Assembly (NCBI GenBank): GCA_017398585.1 | Contig: JAFQFS010000126.1 | Location: 1 to 56,464, forward strand | DNA: 56,464 nt | Source: Clostridia bacterium | GTDB taxonomy: Bacteria; Bacillota; Clostridia; Oscillospirales; CAG-272 | Direction of reading: 5' to 3' | Part shown: piece after piece, positions 16,467-24,207 of the stretch | How the letters are laid out: each line of letters begins with the position of its first letter | Numbering within the stretch: the stretch's first letter is position 1 | The notes under the pieces: model-generated | Seen by the model: only the letters and a program-made list of their open reading frames with translations | Told to the model about the DNA's origin: nothing | Databases searched by the model: none | Position numbers and translations under genes: made by a program

Positions 16467-17099
16467 TTATACCAGATATACAATCACTGCGATCGCGGCG
16501 ATGCACCCGGCGGCGAAAAACAGGTACTGCATAACCTTATACGACATCAGTGCAAAGTCCGACGGCGTAATGTCCCCGTGATACCACATGCGGTGCTTCA
16601 GCGTCTCCATCTGCCAGAGGAATTTCGGACACAGGAAGAACAGCGCCGCCCCGGCATAACAAACGATCCCGAACAGGGATGCGATCCCTGCGTTCTCCAG
16701 TGCACGTCCGATCACTCCCGTATTACCGCCGGTCACCACTCCGCTCACCCCGTCCTCGGTCACATAATACACCGTTCCGGAATTGCCGATCTGATAGGAG
16801 AGATACCCCTCTGCCGCGATCTCCTGTTTTTCCAGTGCATCGTTCCACATCCCGATGACGTTCAGCATCACGATCAGCGCGACGGCGGCAAGGATGCTGA
16901 AAATTCCGAGAAACCTCTCAAGCGGCGACACATAGAAATCCTCCGTCCGCTCGGACATTCCGTACAGCGTATCGGAAAATTCATCCTCCATACGTGCCTC
17001 TTCCTCTGCGGAGACGGGTTTGCCGAGGACCGCACCGCAGTCGAGGCAGGTGTTCCGGTCGTCGCTCTGCACCGCGCCGCATTTTTTGCATTTTTTCAT
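16467..17099 (-). CDS. Zinc-ribbon membrane protein of unknown function
   Basis: 210 residues from the ATG at 17099 (AAGGAG 7 bases upstream); the open frame runs further upstream without support. An N-terminal zinc ribbon MKKCKKCGAVQSDDRNTCLDCG (two CxxC pairs) is followed by an acidic linker and three membrane helices (about residues 67-90, 135-160, 188-208). Such zinc-ribbon membrane proteins are common in Clostridia and uncharacterised. Confidence 0.75.
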   Translation of the reverse strand: MKKCKKCGAVQSDDRNTCLDCGAVLGKPVSAEEEARMEDEFSDTLYGMSERTEDFYVSPLERFLGIFSILAAVALIVMLNVIGMWNDALEKQEIAAEGYLSYQIGNSGTVYYVTEDGVSGVVTGGNTGVIGRALENAGIASLFGIVCYAGAALFFLCPKFLWQMETLKHRMWYHGDITPSDFALMSYKVMQYLFFAAGCIAAIAVIVYLV

Positions 17100-17386
17100 G
17101 ATAAACTCCTTTCTCTTCCTTCCGGTACGATTTCCGTGCCGCGGGAAAAAGAAAAAAAGACGTTTCCGCGCACGGAGAATCGGTGCGAAAAGTCTTGTTC
17201 CATCGTCTCGGATGTCGGATGCCGCGGGCGATACGCCGTACTGACGCGGTATCCGGCACGACCGGAATCCGGTCATGCAGCTACTCCCTTTTGTGGAATA
17301 CAGTATAGCATAGTTTTCTTGTTTTGTCAAGCATCGTATTACACGGGACACAAAAATCATATTTTTCCAATAAAATTCTGAAAACC

Positions 17387-17416
17387 TGTCACATAATCCG
17401 CTGTTTAACCGTCTAA
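17387..17416 (+). promoter_or_regulatory. Candidate ECF sigma promoter (autoregulation)
   Basis: TGTCAC (17387-17392), 17-base spacer, CGTCTAA (17410-17416). The CGTC-type -10 and TGTCAC-type -35 match promoters found before ECF sigma genes in Firmicutes. Confidence 0.5.
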
Positions 17417-17454
17417 TGGGTGAAGATCTTCAAAAAAGAAAAAGGAGGATGCGT

Positions 17455-17970
17455 ATGATGTTCGATGCACAGGCTCTGCTGGCAGGAGACGAGAACGCTC
17501 TGGCCGATGCCGTCGACACATTGTCCCCGGAACTCTACCGCTATGCCGTGGGAATCGTTCTGTCCCGCATGGATGCGGAGGACGCCGTTCAGACCGCCTT
17601 TGTGGCATTGTGGCGGCACCGTGCAGCGGTAAAGGATCCCGCCGGGATACGCGCTTATCTGTACCGGTGTACCTATCGCGCCTGTGTGGATCTGCTCCGG
17701 AAGAACAGGCTGTTTGTTCCGCCGGTACGTCAGGAGGAATCCCCTCTGTCCGTACCGCTTTCGGAAGAAATGACGGCAGCACTGTCCCGGCTGTCCCCCG
17801 TGGAACGTGCAATCGTTTACGAACGCGCCGTCATGGAAACGCCGTATGAGGAACTGGCCGATCATCTGGGGCTCCGCGCGGATAACGTACGCAAGAAATA
17901 CGAACGGGCAAAAAAGAAGCTGGCGCGGTTTCTGCCCGACATGAGAATGGAGGAAAGCGATGAAGGATAA
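17455..17970 (+). CDS. ECF-type RNA polymerase sigma factor
   Basis: 171 residues from the ATG at 17455 (GGAGG 6 bases upstream). Region 2 is ELYRYAVGIVLSRMDAEDAVQTAFVALWRH and region 4 is LSPVERAIVYERAVMETPYEELADHLGLRADNVRKK. It directs RNA polymerase to ECF promoters. Its stop overlaps the start of a membrane protein with anti-sigma architecture by 11 bases, so the two are coupled. An ECF-like promoter lies just upstream, consistent with self-activation. Confidence 0.92.
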   Translation: MMFDAQALLAGDENALADAVDTLSPELYRYAVGIVLSRMDAEDAVQTAFVALWRHRAAVKDPAGIRAYLYRCTYRACVDLLRKNRLFVPPVRQEESPLSVPLSEEMTAALSRLSPVERAIVYERAVMETPYEELADHLGLRADNVRKKYERAKKKLARFLPDMRMEESDEG

Positions 17971-18733
17971 CAGAATAAAAAACGAATTCGCGGCGATGGA
18001 AGTCCCCGACATGAAAACGGGAATTCTGGCGGCGATCCGTCAGAAAAAAGCCGTTTCACACCGCCGCCGGATGCGTCCCGCCGCCATCGCCGTCATCGCG
18101 GCAATGCTCGCGCTGTTCGGGATCACGGTCGGTGCGGGTACAAGCGGGATGCTGAATCTGCAGAACGGAAGCAAATATTCTTTCCTGGATGCGGACGGCA
18201 ATATCGTAAAGCCCACCGGCTTCCACCTGGAAGAGGATGTGGATGTATCGCTGAGCGAAAAGGCACTCGCAAATATCGCACCGTATATCCATCTTCCGAT
18301 CACGGACGACGAGATCATTTCTTATCAGACGAACTCTCCGGAAGAAATGGAAGAATTTCTCGATATGCCGCTGGTTCTTCCCGCGCATATCACATCCAAA
18401 GCAATTCTGTACGAACTGAGAGCTTACGGAACCGACGGCAATGCGGCAACAATCTATCTCCGGGTTCAGACGGAAGACAATCCGGATGCCATGAGCGTCT
18501 ATCTGCGCGGATTTCCCGGTGTAATCATGACCGCCAGTGAACCGGAAATGGAGGACTACACACTTCCCGACGGTACTCCCGTAACAATCGCCGCTGCAAA
18601 ATATCAGGAGGGCGGACTGGTCGCACACGCCCTGTACCGGAAGGACGAAGCGGTGTACCATGTGCGGGTGTTTGAGAACAGCAAACACGAACTGATGGAA
18701 AACGTCAAAGAAGTGCTTGACACAGTGGAATAA
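17960..18733 (+). CDS. Membrane anti-sigma-like protein
   Basis: 257 residues: a cytoplasmic N-terminal segment of about 45 residues, one membrane helix (PAAIAVIAAMLALFGITVGAG), and an extracytoplasmic domain with a C-terminal module like DUF4367 (Y-R-K-D-E-A-V-Y-H-V-R-V; MENVKEVLDTVE). It is coupled to the upstream sigma gene by an 11-base overlap. By position and topology it should sequester the sigma factor at the membrane; no zinc-binding anti-sigma HxxxCxxC motif is seen. The signal is unknown. Confidence 0.75.
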   Translation: MKDNRIKNEFAAMEVPDMKTGILAAIRQKKAVSHRRRMRPAAIAVIAAMLALFGITVGAGTSGMLNLQNGSKYSFLDADGNIVKPTGFHLEEDVDVSLSEKALANIAPYIHLPITDDEIISYQTNSPEEMEEFLDMPLVLPAHITSKAILYELRAYGTDGNAATIYLRVQTEDNPDAMSVYLRGFPGVIMTASEPEMEDYTLPDGTPVTIAAAKYQEGGLVAHALYRKDEAVYHVRVFENSKHELMENVKEVLDTVE

Positions 18734-18735
18734 CG

Positions 18736-18769
18736 CAAAAAGGTGCATGATCCCATGCACCTTTTCCGC
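18736..18769. terminator. Bidirectional terminator
   Basis: AAAAGGTGCATG/CATGCACCTTTT with a short loop, between convergent genes. Confidence 0.85.
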
Positions 18770-18774
18770 ACTTC

Positions 18775-19530
18775 TTACGTTTTACTCATTTTCATGACGA
18801 CTTCCACAGGCAGTACTTTGGCGATGCCGCGGTAAAGCTTATAGAACAGCCGCGGCGTATAGTTGGACTTTCCCTTCCGCGCCGCCTTCAGCGAACCGCG
18901 CGCGACCTTCTTCGGATCGCAGTACGGCAGAACATCGAACGTCTTCGAATTTCCCTTGATTCCGCCGAGGGTGATGAATTCTGTGTCCATCGGACCGGGG
19001 CAGACTGCGGTCGCGGTGATACCGCGTTCACGCAGTTCCTCGCCGATGCCGTACGTGAATGCCGTGACGTACGCCTTTCCGGCACTGTAGACGGTCATAC
19101 GCGCGTTCGGGCAGAACGACGCGATGGACGACACGTTGATGATTGCCGCACCGTAATCCATATACGGGAGCAGCGTGTGCGTGACGGCAGTCAGACCCTT
19201 GAGGTTGAGGTCGATCATCACTGTCTGGTTCGCCAGCTCGCCTTCACCGACGTTTCCGAGAAATCCGCATCCGGAATTGTTGATGAGCAGACGGATGTCG
19301 GGGCGGATCTTCGCGGTATAGTCCGCGAGTTTCCGGTAACTTTCGTCGTCGGTCAGGTCGAGCGGGAAAATGCGGCACTGCACGGGTACACTGCGCGCAG
19401 CCTCCTCCAGTTTTTCGCGGCGGCGCGCGATCAGCCAGTATTCTTCAATTTCCGGATAAAGTTCGGGCAGTGCGGCAAGAAACTCCCGTCCGAGTCCCGC
19501 CGACGCCCCGGTGATTACAGCTACGGTCAT
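18775..19530 (-). CDS. Short-chain dehydrogenase/reductase
   Basis: 251 residues, classical SDR length. The NAD(P) loop is TGASAGLGREF (TGxxxGxG); NNSGCG and INVSSIASF (catalytic Ser) are present, then YSAGKAYVTAF (Tyr and Lys of YxxxK). It resembles the DltE/YdfG-like group of oxidoreductases; substrate unknown. No Shine-Dalgarno is visible before the ATG; a dispersed repeat occupies the leader. Confidence 0.92.
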   Translation of the reverse strand: MTVAVITGASAGLGREFLAALPELYPEIEEYWLIARRREKLEEAARSVPVQCRIFPLDLTDDESYRKLADYTAKIRPDIRLLINNSGCGFLGNVGEGELANQTVMIDLNLKGLTAVTHTLLPYMDYGAAIINVSSIASFCPNARMTVYSAGKAYVTAFTYGIGEELRERGITATAVCPGPMDTEFITLGGIKGNSKTFDVLPYCDPKKVARGSLKAARKGKSNYTPRLFYKLYRGIAKVLPVEVVMKMSKT

Positions 19531-19543
19531 AGTAATGATGTTT

Positions 19544-19603
19544 CTCGGGAAAACTTTTTCGAGAAAAAGTTTTCACCGAACCCTTTCCAAAAAACTTCAA
19601 TCT
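19544..19603 (-). repeat. Dispersed palindromic repeat, copy 4
   Basis: Hairpin CTCGGGAAAACTTTTT/AAAAAGTTTTCACCGA then the tail ACCCTTTCCAAAAAACTTC. It lies 13 bases before the SDR ATG, in its 5' leader. Confidence 0.9.
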
Positions 19604-19675
19604 GTTACAGGAACAGAGTCTGTGCGGATTTGATGGTATAATGATAACATAATTTGAAAGGTTTTGCAAGTTTTT

Positions 19676-20872
19676 TCACGTTTTTCCTTCGCCGACTGCG
19701 CGGAAGCGGCGGAGGACATTCTGAAACCGTTCTTCCTCACGGATTTCGTCGAATATGCGGTCTTCTAGAACGTCCAGCCATTCCGAGACAAAGGTGAGCC
19801 ATTGTTCGTCCGCTTCCAGCGCGAGGGGGTCTTTCTTATCGAACACGATCTGCCGCATGGTCTCGTCCCGCAGGACCGGTTCGCTGCCGTCCTTCCCGCG
19901 CGGAATCTGCAGGATCGACCGTCTGCGTTCGCCCGCTTTCCCTGTGATCCGATCAAACATTTTACAGCGGTACGTCAGCGGTGCATTTTCCGGAAGCGCG
20001 AGCAGGGCTTCGTACAGGGACAGCGCGTCCTCTGCTGCCGCAAACGCCGGCTCACAAAACTCCGCGCCGTTTTTCACATACTGTTTCATCAGCCGCAGAC
20101 CGAGAAACACCCGTTGTCCGAACCAGAGATCGGGAACGCCGTCGCCGGAAACGGGGCGTTTTCCGTCCGCATTCGTTCCCGTGAACAGGTCGATGCAGCG
20201 GAGTGCGGTCTGCGGATCGTCCATATTGGCGAGGAATGTCGTCTGTCCATTCAGGCAAAGCTGGTCGATGTACGCACACTTTTCTTCTTCTCCCCGTGCG
20301 CGGTAGCGTTTGGCAAGCAGGCTGTTCCGCGACAGATCGAGCCATTTTACAGCGTACCGGTCGAGGATCTCCGGGAAATTTGCGTCATCCTCAGCGAGCA
20401 CCAGCCCGAAGATTGCTTCCTCCCGGATGGCATTGTCCTGAAAATTGTTCAGCAGCCATTCCGCCGCCGAACGAAGCTCCCGCATTTCGTCCGGGGCAAT
20501 GTCCGGCGCAAGCCAGCCGATCTGACGGCACAGTTCCTGCGCGATCTGCGGATCGGTGGGGTAGTCCCTACGCATCTGCCGGAGAAGCCGGACGGTCTCC
20601 GCCGTATCTTTTCCCATTTTTTCATACACACGTTCCCAGTCCTCAAGCTTCCGCTGTTCGCGCAGCGCCGCCGTTGCACCGAGCAGCTCGTCCACGGTCA
20701 CACCGAACAGTTCCGCAAGGATGGGCAGAAGCTCCACGTCGGGATAACTCGTGCGCGTCTCCCAGCGGCTCACCGTCTGCACGGACACGCCGAGTTGTTC
20801 CGCAAGCTGTTCCTGCGTGAGATTTTTCCCCGTACGCAGGGTACGCAGATTGTCCGCAAAATTCAGTTTCAT
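19676..20872 (-). CDS. XRE-family regulator with long helical C-terminal domain (B)
   Basis: 398 residues, GGGAGGA before the ATG. The HTH_3 domain (FADNLRTLRTGKNLTQEQL, VSVQTVSRWETRTSYPDVE, FGVTVDELLG) occupies about residues 4-65. A helical region rich in Trp, Arg and acidic residues follows, with sparse TPR-like periodicity. It has the same build as the proteins at 13128 and 36117. No obvious target is adjacent; the SDR gene lies downstream on the same strand. Confidence 0.85.
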   Translation of the reverse strand: MKLNFADNLRTLRTGKNLTQEQLAEQLGVSVQTVSRWETRTSYPDVELLPILAELFGVTVDELLGATAALREQRKLEDWERVYEKMGKDTAETVRLLRQMRRDYPTDPQIAQELCRQIGWLAPDIAPDEMRELRSAAEWLLNNFQDNAIREEAIFGLVLAEDDANFPEILDRYAVKWLDLSRNSLLAKRYRARGEEEKCAYIDQLCLNGQTTFLANMDDPQTALRCIDLFTGTNADGKRPVSGDGVPDLWFGQRVFLGLRLMKQYVKNGAEFCEPAFAAAEDALSLYEALLALPENAPLTYRCKMFDRITGKAGERRRSILQIPRGKDGSEPVLRDETMRQIVFDKKDPLALEADEQWLTFVSEWLDVLEDRIFDEIREEERFQNVLRRFRAVGEGKT

Positions 20873-21020
20873 GAAATCCTCCCGATAAAATCGTTTGTTC
20901 TGCTGACAGTATAGCAGATGTCCGGGACAAATGGAAGATCCGGTTCCGCGATACCGTTTCCCGGAATACGGGAATTTTATAACAGAGGTAAATTTTTTCG
21001 AAGAATTTTCCGTTTAGGTA

Positions 21021-21049
21021 TTGACAAACGCCGCCGGATATAGTATAAT
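21021..21049 (+). promoter_or_regulatory. Promoter of tRNA-Cys
   Basis: TTGACA (21021-21026), 17-base spacer, TATAAT (21044-21049); the tRNA starts 18 bases later. Confidence 0.9.
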
Positions 21050-21067
21050 CTACTTCGTCAGCGAGAT

Positions 21068-21139
21068 GGCGCCATAGCCAAGCGGTAAGGCAGAAGTCTG
21101 CAAAACTTTTATTCCCCGGTCCGATTCCGGGTGGCGCCT
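21068..21139 (+). tRNA. tRNA-Cys (GCA)
   Basis: Complete cloverleaf: acceptor GGCGCCA/TGGCGCC (21068-21074/21132-21138), anticodon loop CTGCAAA (anticodon GCA 21100-21102), T arm CCCGG-TCCGATT-CCGGG, discriminator T21139. CCA is not encoded. It has its own promoter and terminator and lies beside cysK and the Fe-S cluster genes. Confidence 0.95.
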
Positions 21140-21147
21140 TGACACAG

Positions 21148-21180
21148 AGCAGGAACACCGAAAGGTGTGCCTGCTTTTCT
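21148..21180 (+). terminator. Terminator of tRNA-Cys
   Basis: AGCAGG/CCTGCT outer stem with an inner CACC-GAAA-GGTG hairpin, then TTTTCTCTTTTC. Confidence 0.85.
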
Positions 21181-21198
21181 CTTTTCTGCAAAAAAGTT

Positions 21199-21228
21199 TT
21201 GGGTGCAGATTGAATCATCTGCACCCAA
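21199..21228 (-). terminator. Terminator of cysK
   Basis: Perfect 12-bp stem TTGGGTGCAGAT/ATCTGCACCCAA with a 6-base loop. On the minus strand a T run follows. Confidence 0.85.
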
Positions 21229-21231
21229 CTT

Positions 21232-22161
21232 TTATTCAAACATCGCCGTCGAGAGATAGCGGTCGCCCGTATCGGGAAGAAGGACAACGATCGTCTTCCC
21301 CTTGTTTTCCGGGCGCTTCGCGGTCTCGATTGCCGCCCGGAGTGCCGCACCGGAGCTGATCCCCGCAAGAAATCCCTCCGTTCTGCCGAGTATACGTCCG
21401 GTTTCAAATGCCGCTTCGTTCGTCACGGGGATGATTTCATCGTAAATCGCCGTATTCAGCACCGCCGGGACGAAGTTCGCACCGATGCCCTGGATCCCGT
21501 GCGGCCCCGCTTTTCCTCCGGACAGCAGAGGGGACGACGCCGGTTCAACCGCGATCACCTTTACGTCCGGTTTCACGGATTTGAGGAATTCGCCCGTCCC
21601 CGTGATTGTACCGCCCGTACCGACTCCCGCGATGAAGATATCCACTTCCCCGTCCGTATCGCGCCAGATTTCGGGTCCGGTCGTCTTCCGGTGCGCCGCC
21701 GCATTCGCAGGATTGCCGAACTGATCCGGAATAAACGAATCCGGAATGCCGGCGGCCAGTTCCTCCGCCTTCGCGATGGAACCCGCCATGCCGAGCGCAC
21801 CGGGCGTCAGCACCAGTTCCGCGCCGTACGCCTTCATCGTTTTCTGACGTTCCACGGACATGGAATCCGGCATAACGATGATCACGCGGTATCCGCGCGG
21901 CACCGCAACCGCCGCCAGTCCGATGCCGGTATTGCCCGACGTCGGTTCAATGATAACGGAACCGGGCTTCAGGATCCCGCGTTCCTCCGCGTCGCGGATC
22001 ATCTCGTACGCCACACGGTCCTTCGCCGATCCCGCCGGATTGAACGACTCCAGCTTCGCCAGAAGCCGTGCTTCCAGCCCGAATTTTTTCTCAATATTCG
22101 TCAGCTCCAGAAGCGGCGTCCCGCCAATGAGCTGTTCCACGGATGTATAAACCTTAGCCAT
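21232..22161 (-). CDS. cysK: Cysteine synthase A (O-acetylserine sulfhydrylase)
   Basis: 309 residues, normal length. A PLP enzyme making cysteine from O-acetylserine and sulfide in the cytoplasm. GGTPLLEL is near residue 13, the PLP lysine is in NPAGSAKDRV (K47), the substrate loop is TSGNTGIGLA, GTGGTITGTG is the phosphate loop, and the C-terminal ISSGAALRAA is present. GGGAGAG lies upstream. It follows nifU by 148 bases, with a dispersed repeat between, so cotranscription is uncertain, but it fits functionally with NifS as the cysteine supplier. Confidence 0.96.
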   Translation of the reverse strand: MAKVYTSVEQLIGGTPLLELTNIEKKFGLEARLLAKLESFNPAGSAKDRVAYEMIRDAEERGILKPGSVIIEPTSGNTGIGLAAVAVPRGYRVIIVMPDSMSVERQKTMKAYGAELVLTPGALGMAGSIAKAEELAAGIPDSFIPDQFGNPANAAAHRKTTGPEIWRDTDGEVDIFIAGVGTGGTITGTGEFLKSVKPDVKVIAVEPASSPLLSGGKAGPHGIQGIGANFVPAVLNTAIYDEIIPVTNEAAFETGRILGRTEGFLAGISSGAALRAAIETAKRPENKGKTIVVLLPDTGDRYLSTAMFE

Positions 22162-22238
22162 ATTAAAACTCTCCCTGATCGTTTTCCATTGCTCCTATTA
22201 TACTACAGCACCGTACAAAAATCAATTTTTCCCAGTAT

Positions 22239-22294
22239 AAAAGTTTTTGGGGTGGGGTTCGGGGAGTACCTTTTTGTAAAAAGGCACTCCCCGA
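22239..22294 (+). repeat. Dispersed palindromic repeat, copy 5
   Basis: Tail AAAAGTTTTTGGGGTGGGG then hairpin CGGGGAGTACCTTTTT/AAAAAGGCACTCCCCG. Hairpin first as seen from nifU, 16 bases after its stop. Confidence 0.85.
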
Positions 22295-22309
22295 GAAAAC
22301 TTTATTCCC

Positions 22310-22741
22310 TTACAGATGACAGCTTTCGCAGGACTCGCAGTCCGGAAAGACGGTCGGATCGTATTCGATGCCATGACGGTCGTAGTAGTCCTTGAGCGCC
22401 ACTTTGATCGCTTCTTCTGCGAGGACGGAACAGTGGAGCTTGTGCTTCGGGAGTCCGTCGAGGGCTTCCGCCACTGCACGGTTGGTCAGGTTCATCGCGT
22501 CTTCGAGCGGCTTTCCCTTGATCATTTCCGTTGCCATGGAGCTGGATGCGATCGCGGAGCCGCAGCCGAATGTTTCAAACTTCACATCCGTGATGATGTC
22601 GTCTTCGATCTTGAGATATATCTTCATAATATCGCCGCACTTTGCGTTGCCGACTTCGCCGACGCCGTCCGCGTCCTCGATCACGCCCACGTTGCGCGGG
22701 TTCTTGAAATGATCCATTACGGTTGCACTGTATAATGCCAT
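22310..22741 (-). CDS. nifU: Fe-S cluster scaffold NifU/IscU-type
   Basis: 143 residues. IscU-like domain with the three cluster cysteines C35 (AKCGD), C60 (FGCGS) and C104 (LHCSVLAEEA), plus D37; the C-terminus adds CESCESCHL. It receives sulfur from NifS and assembles Fe-S clusters in the cytoplasm. AGGAGG lies before the ATG. It sits 37 bases after nifS and the two should be one transcript. Confidence 0.95.
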   Translation of the reverse strand: MALYSATVMDHFKNPRNVGVIEDADGVGEVGNAKCGDIMKIYLKIEDDIITDVKFETFGCGSAIASSSMATEMIKGKPLEDAMNLTNRAVAEALDGLPKHKLHCSVLAEEAIKVALKDYYDRHGIEYDPTVFPDCESCESCHL

Positions 22742-22778
22742 AAGTTTTCCTCCTGTATCTTATCCGTTCCGATTTGAT

Positions 22779-23966
22779 TTATAATACAAATTCTTTCTTT
22801 CCATTCACTTTGTCTCGCCACAGCGGGGACATATTCCGAAGGTATTCGACAACTTCCGGGATCTTTTCGAGCATTACGTCCACATCCTCGTCGGTGTTTT
22901 CCTCGGAGAGCGACAGTCTGAGCGAACCGTGCGCGATTTCATGCGGACGGCCGATCGCCAGCAGAACATGGCTCGGATCAAGCGAACCGGACGTGCACGC
23001 CGATCCGGACGATGCGCAGATGCCGTATTCGTCGAGCATCAGCAGGAGGCTTTCGCCCTCGATCCCTTCGAAGCACAGATGCACATTCCCGGGAAGCCGG
23101 TTGACCGGATCGCCGTTCAGCGCGGAATGCGGGATTTTCGTAAGACCTTCAATCAGACGGTCGCGGAGTCTCTGCACCTTGCGGTTGTTCTCCTCCATAT
23201 TGGTAACGGCTTCAGTCAGCGCGGCGGTCATTCCGGCGATGCCTGCGAGGTTTTCCGTTCCCGCACGCTTGCCGCGTTCCTGAGCGCCGCCCTCAATGAG
23301 GGTTGCCACCGGGATCCCGCGCCGTACATAGAGAACGCCGACACCCTTGGGGCCGTGGAACTTATGCGCGGACAGCGACAGCATATCGATGTTCTGTTCG
23401 GGAATGTTAATCGGAAGATGTCCGACAGCCTGCACTGCGTCGGTATGGAAATACACACCATGTTCCCGGCAGACCTTCCCGATCTCCGCGATGGGCATCA
23501 CGGAGCCGATCTCATTGTTCGCATACATAACAGTGACGAGGCAGGTATCGAAGCGGATCGCGTTTTTCACCTGTTCCGCCGTGATCGTTCCGGTCGGACC
23601 GACATCAAGCAGCTCGATCTCGTATCCCTGTTTCTCCAGCTTCTTCAGCGTATGCAGGACAGCGTGATGTTCAAACGCGGTCGAGATAATGTGCCGCTTG
23701 TCCTTCCGCTCCCCGTACCGCGCCGCGGTGAGGATCGCCTGATTATCGGATTCGCTCCCGCCGGACGTGAAGTAAATCTCCTGCGCGGTGACGCCAAGCG
23801 TCTTCGCGATGGTTCCGCGGAATTCGTCCAGTGCTTCTGCAGCGTTCTGTCCGACGGTATGGAGGCTCGAGGGGTTCCCGTATATATGTTCAAAGTAAGG
23901 CAGCATCGCGTCAATCGCGGTACGGCTCATTTTCGTGGTAGCAGCATTGTCAGCGTAGATGGTCAT
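22779..23966 (-). CDS. nifS: Cysteine desulfurase NifS-type
   Basis: 395 residues, class V aminotransferase fold. YADNAATTKM at the N-terminus, PLP lysine K202 in LSAHKFHGPKG, active-site cysteine C324 in SGSACTSGSL. It removes sulfur from cysteine as a persulfide for Fe-S assembly. AAGGAG lies 8 bases before the ATG. It is the first gene of nifS-nifU(-cysK), with a promoter and an inverted-repeat operator upstream that a Rrf2/IscR regulator encoded 1.9 kb away could bind. Confidence 0.96.
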   Translation of the reverse strand: MTIYADNAATTKMSRTAIDAMLPYFEHIYGNPSSLHTVGQNAAEALDEFRGTIAKTLGVTAQEIYFTSGGSESDNQAILTAARYGERKDKRHIISTAFEHHAVLHTLKKLEKQGYEIELLDVGPTGTITAEQVKNAIRFDTCLVTVMYANNEIGSVMPIAEIGKVCREHGVYFHTDAVQAVGHLPINIPEQNIDMLSLSAHKFHGPKGVGVLYVRRGIPVATLIEGGAQERGKRAGTENLAGIAGMTAALTEAVTNMEENNRKVQRLRDRLIEGLTKIPHSALNGDPVNRLPGNVHLCFEGIEGESLLLMLDEYGICASSGSACTSGSLDPSHVLLAIGRPHEIAHGSLRLSLSEENTDEDVDVMLEKIPEVVEYLRNMSPLWRDKVNGKKEFVL

Positions 23967-24012
23967 GGAGGATCTCCTTTCTTTTATTAACCTACTAACT
24001 TTCTGTGTTTAT

Positions 24013-24049
24013 AGTATACACCATTAAACCTATAATGTCAATAGGTTTA
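24013..24049 (-). promoter_or_regulatory. nifS promoter with 9-bp inverted-repeat operator over the -35
   Basis: On the minus strand TTGACA (24036-24041), 17-base spacer, TATACT (24013-24018). The inverted repeat TAAACCTAT-N7-ATAGGTTTA (24025-24049) covers the -35 box and is perfect in its 9-bp arms. A TAGGTTA half-site recurs close to the nifS start and in the promoter of the rrf2 gene. Confidence 0.7.
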
Positions 24050-24207
24050 TAAGAAATTCCCGGAAAAATTTTGGGAGTACAGGGGTAACGTTCTTGAGAG
24101 GAACCTTTGCGGAGCCACGAAGTGTCTTTTCCCCTTTCCTCCACCCTTGCAATCTCCCCACCCCTGTGATATAATGAGAGAAAAAACGAAAAGGAGCCAA
24201 ACAAAAA

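Noticed and set aside
24060-24120. Possible further copy of the dispersed repeat near GTTCTTGAGAGGAAC
   Set aside because: Only partial similarity to the variant subtype; too degenerate to count.
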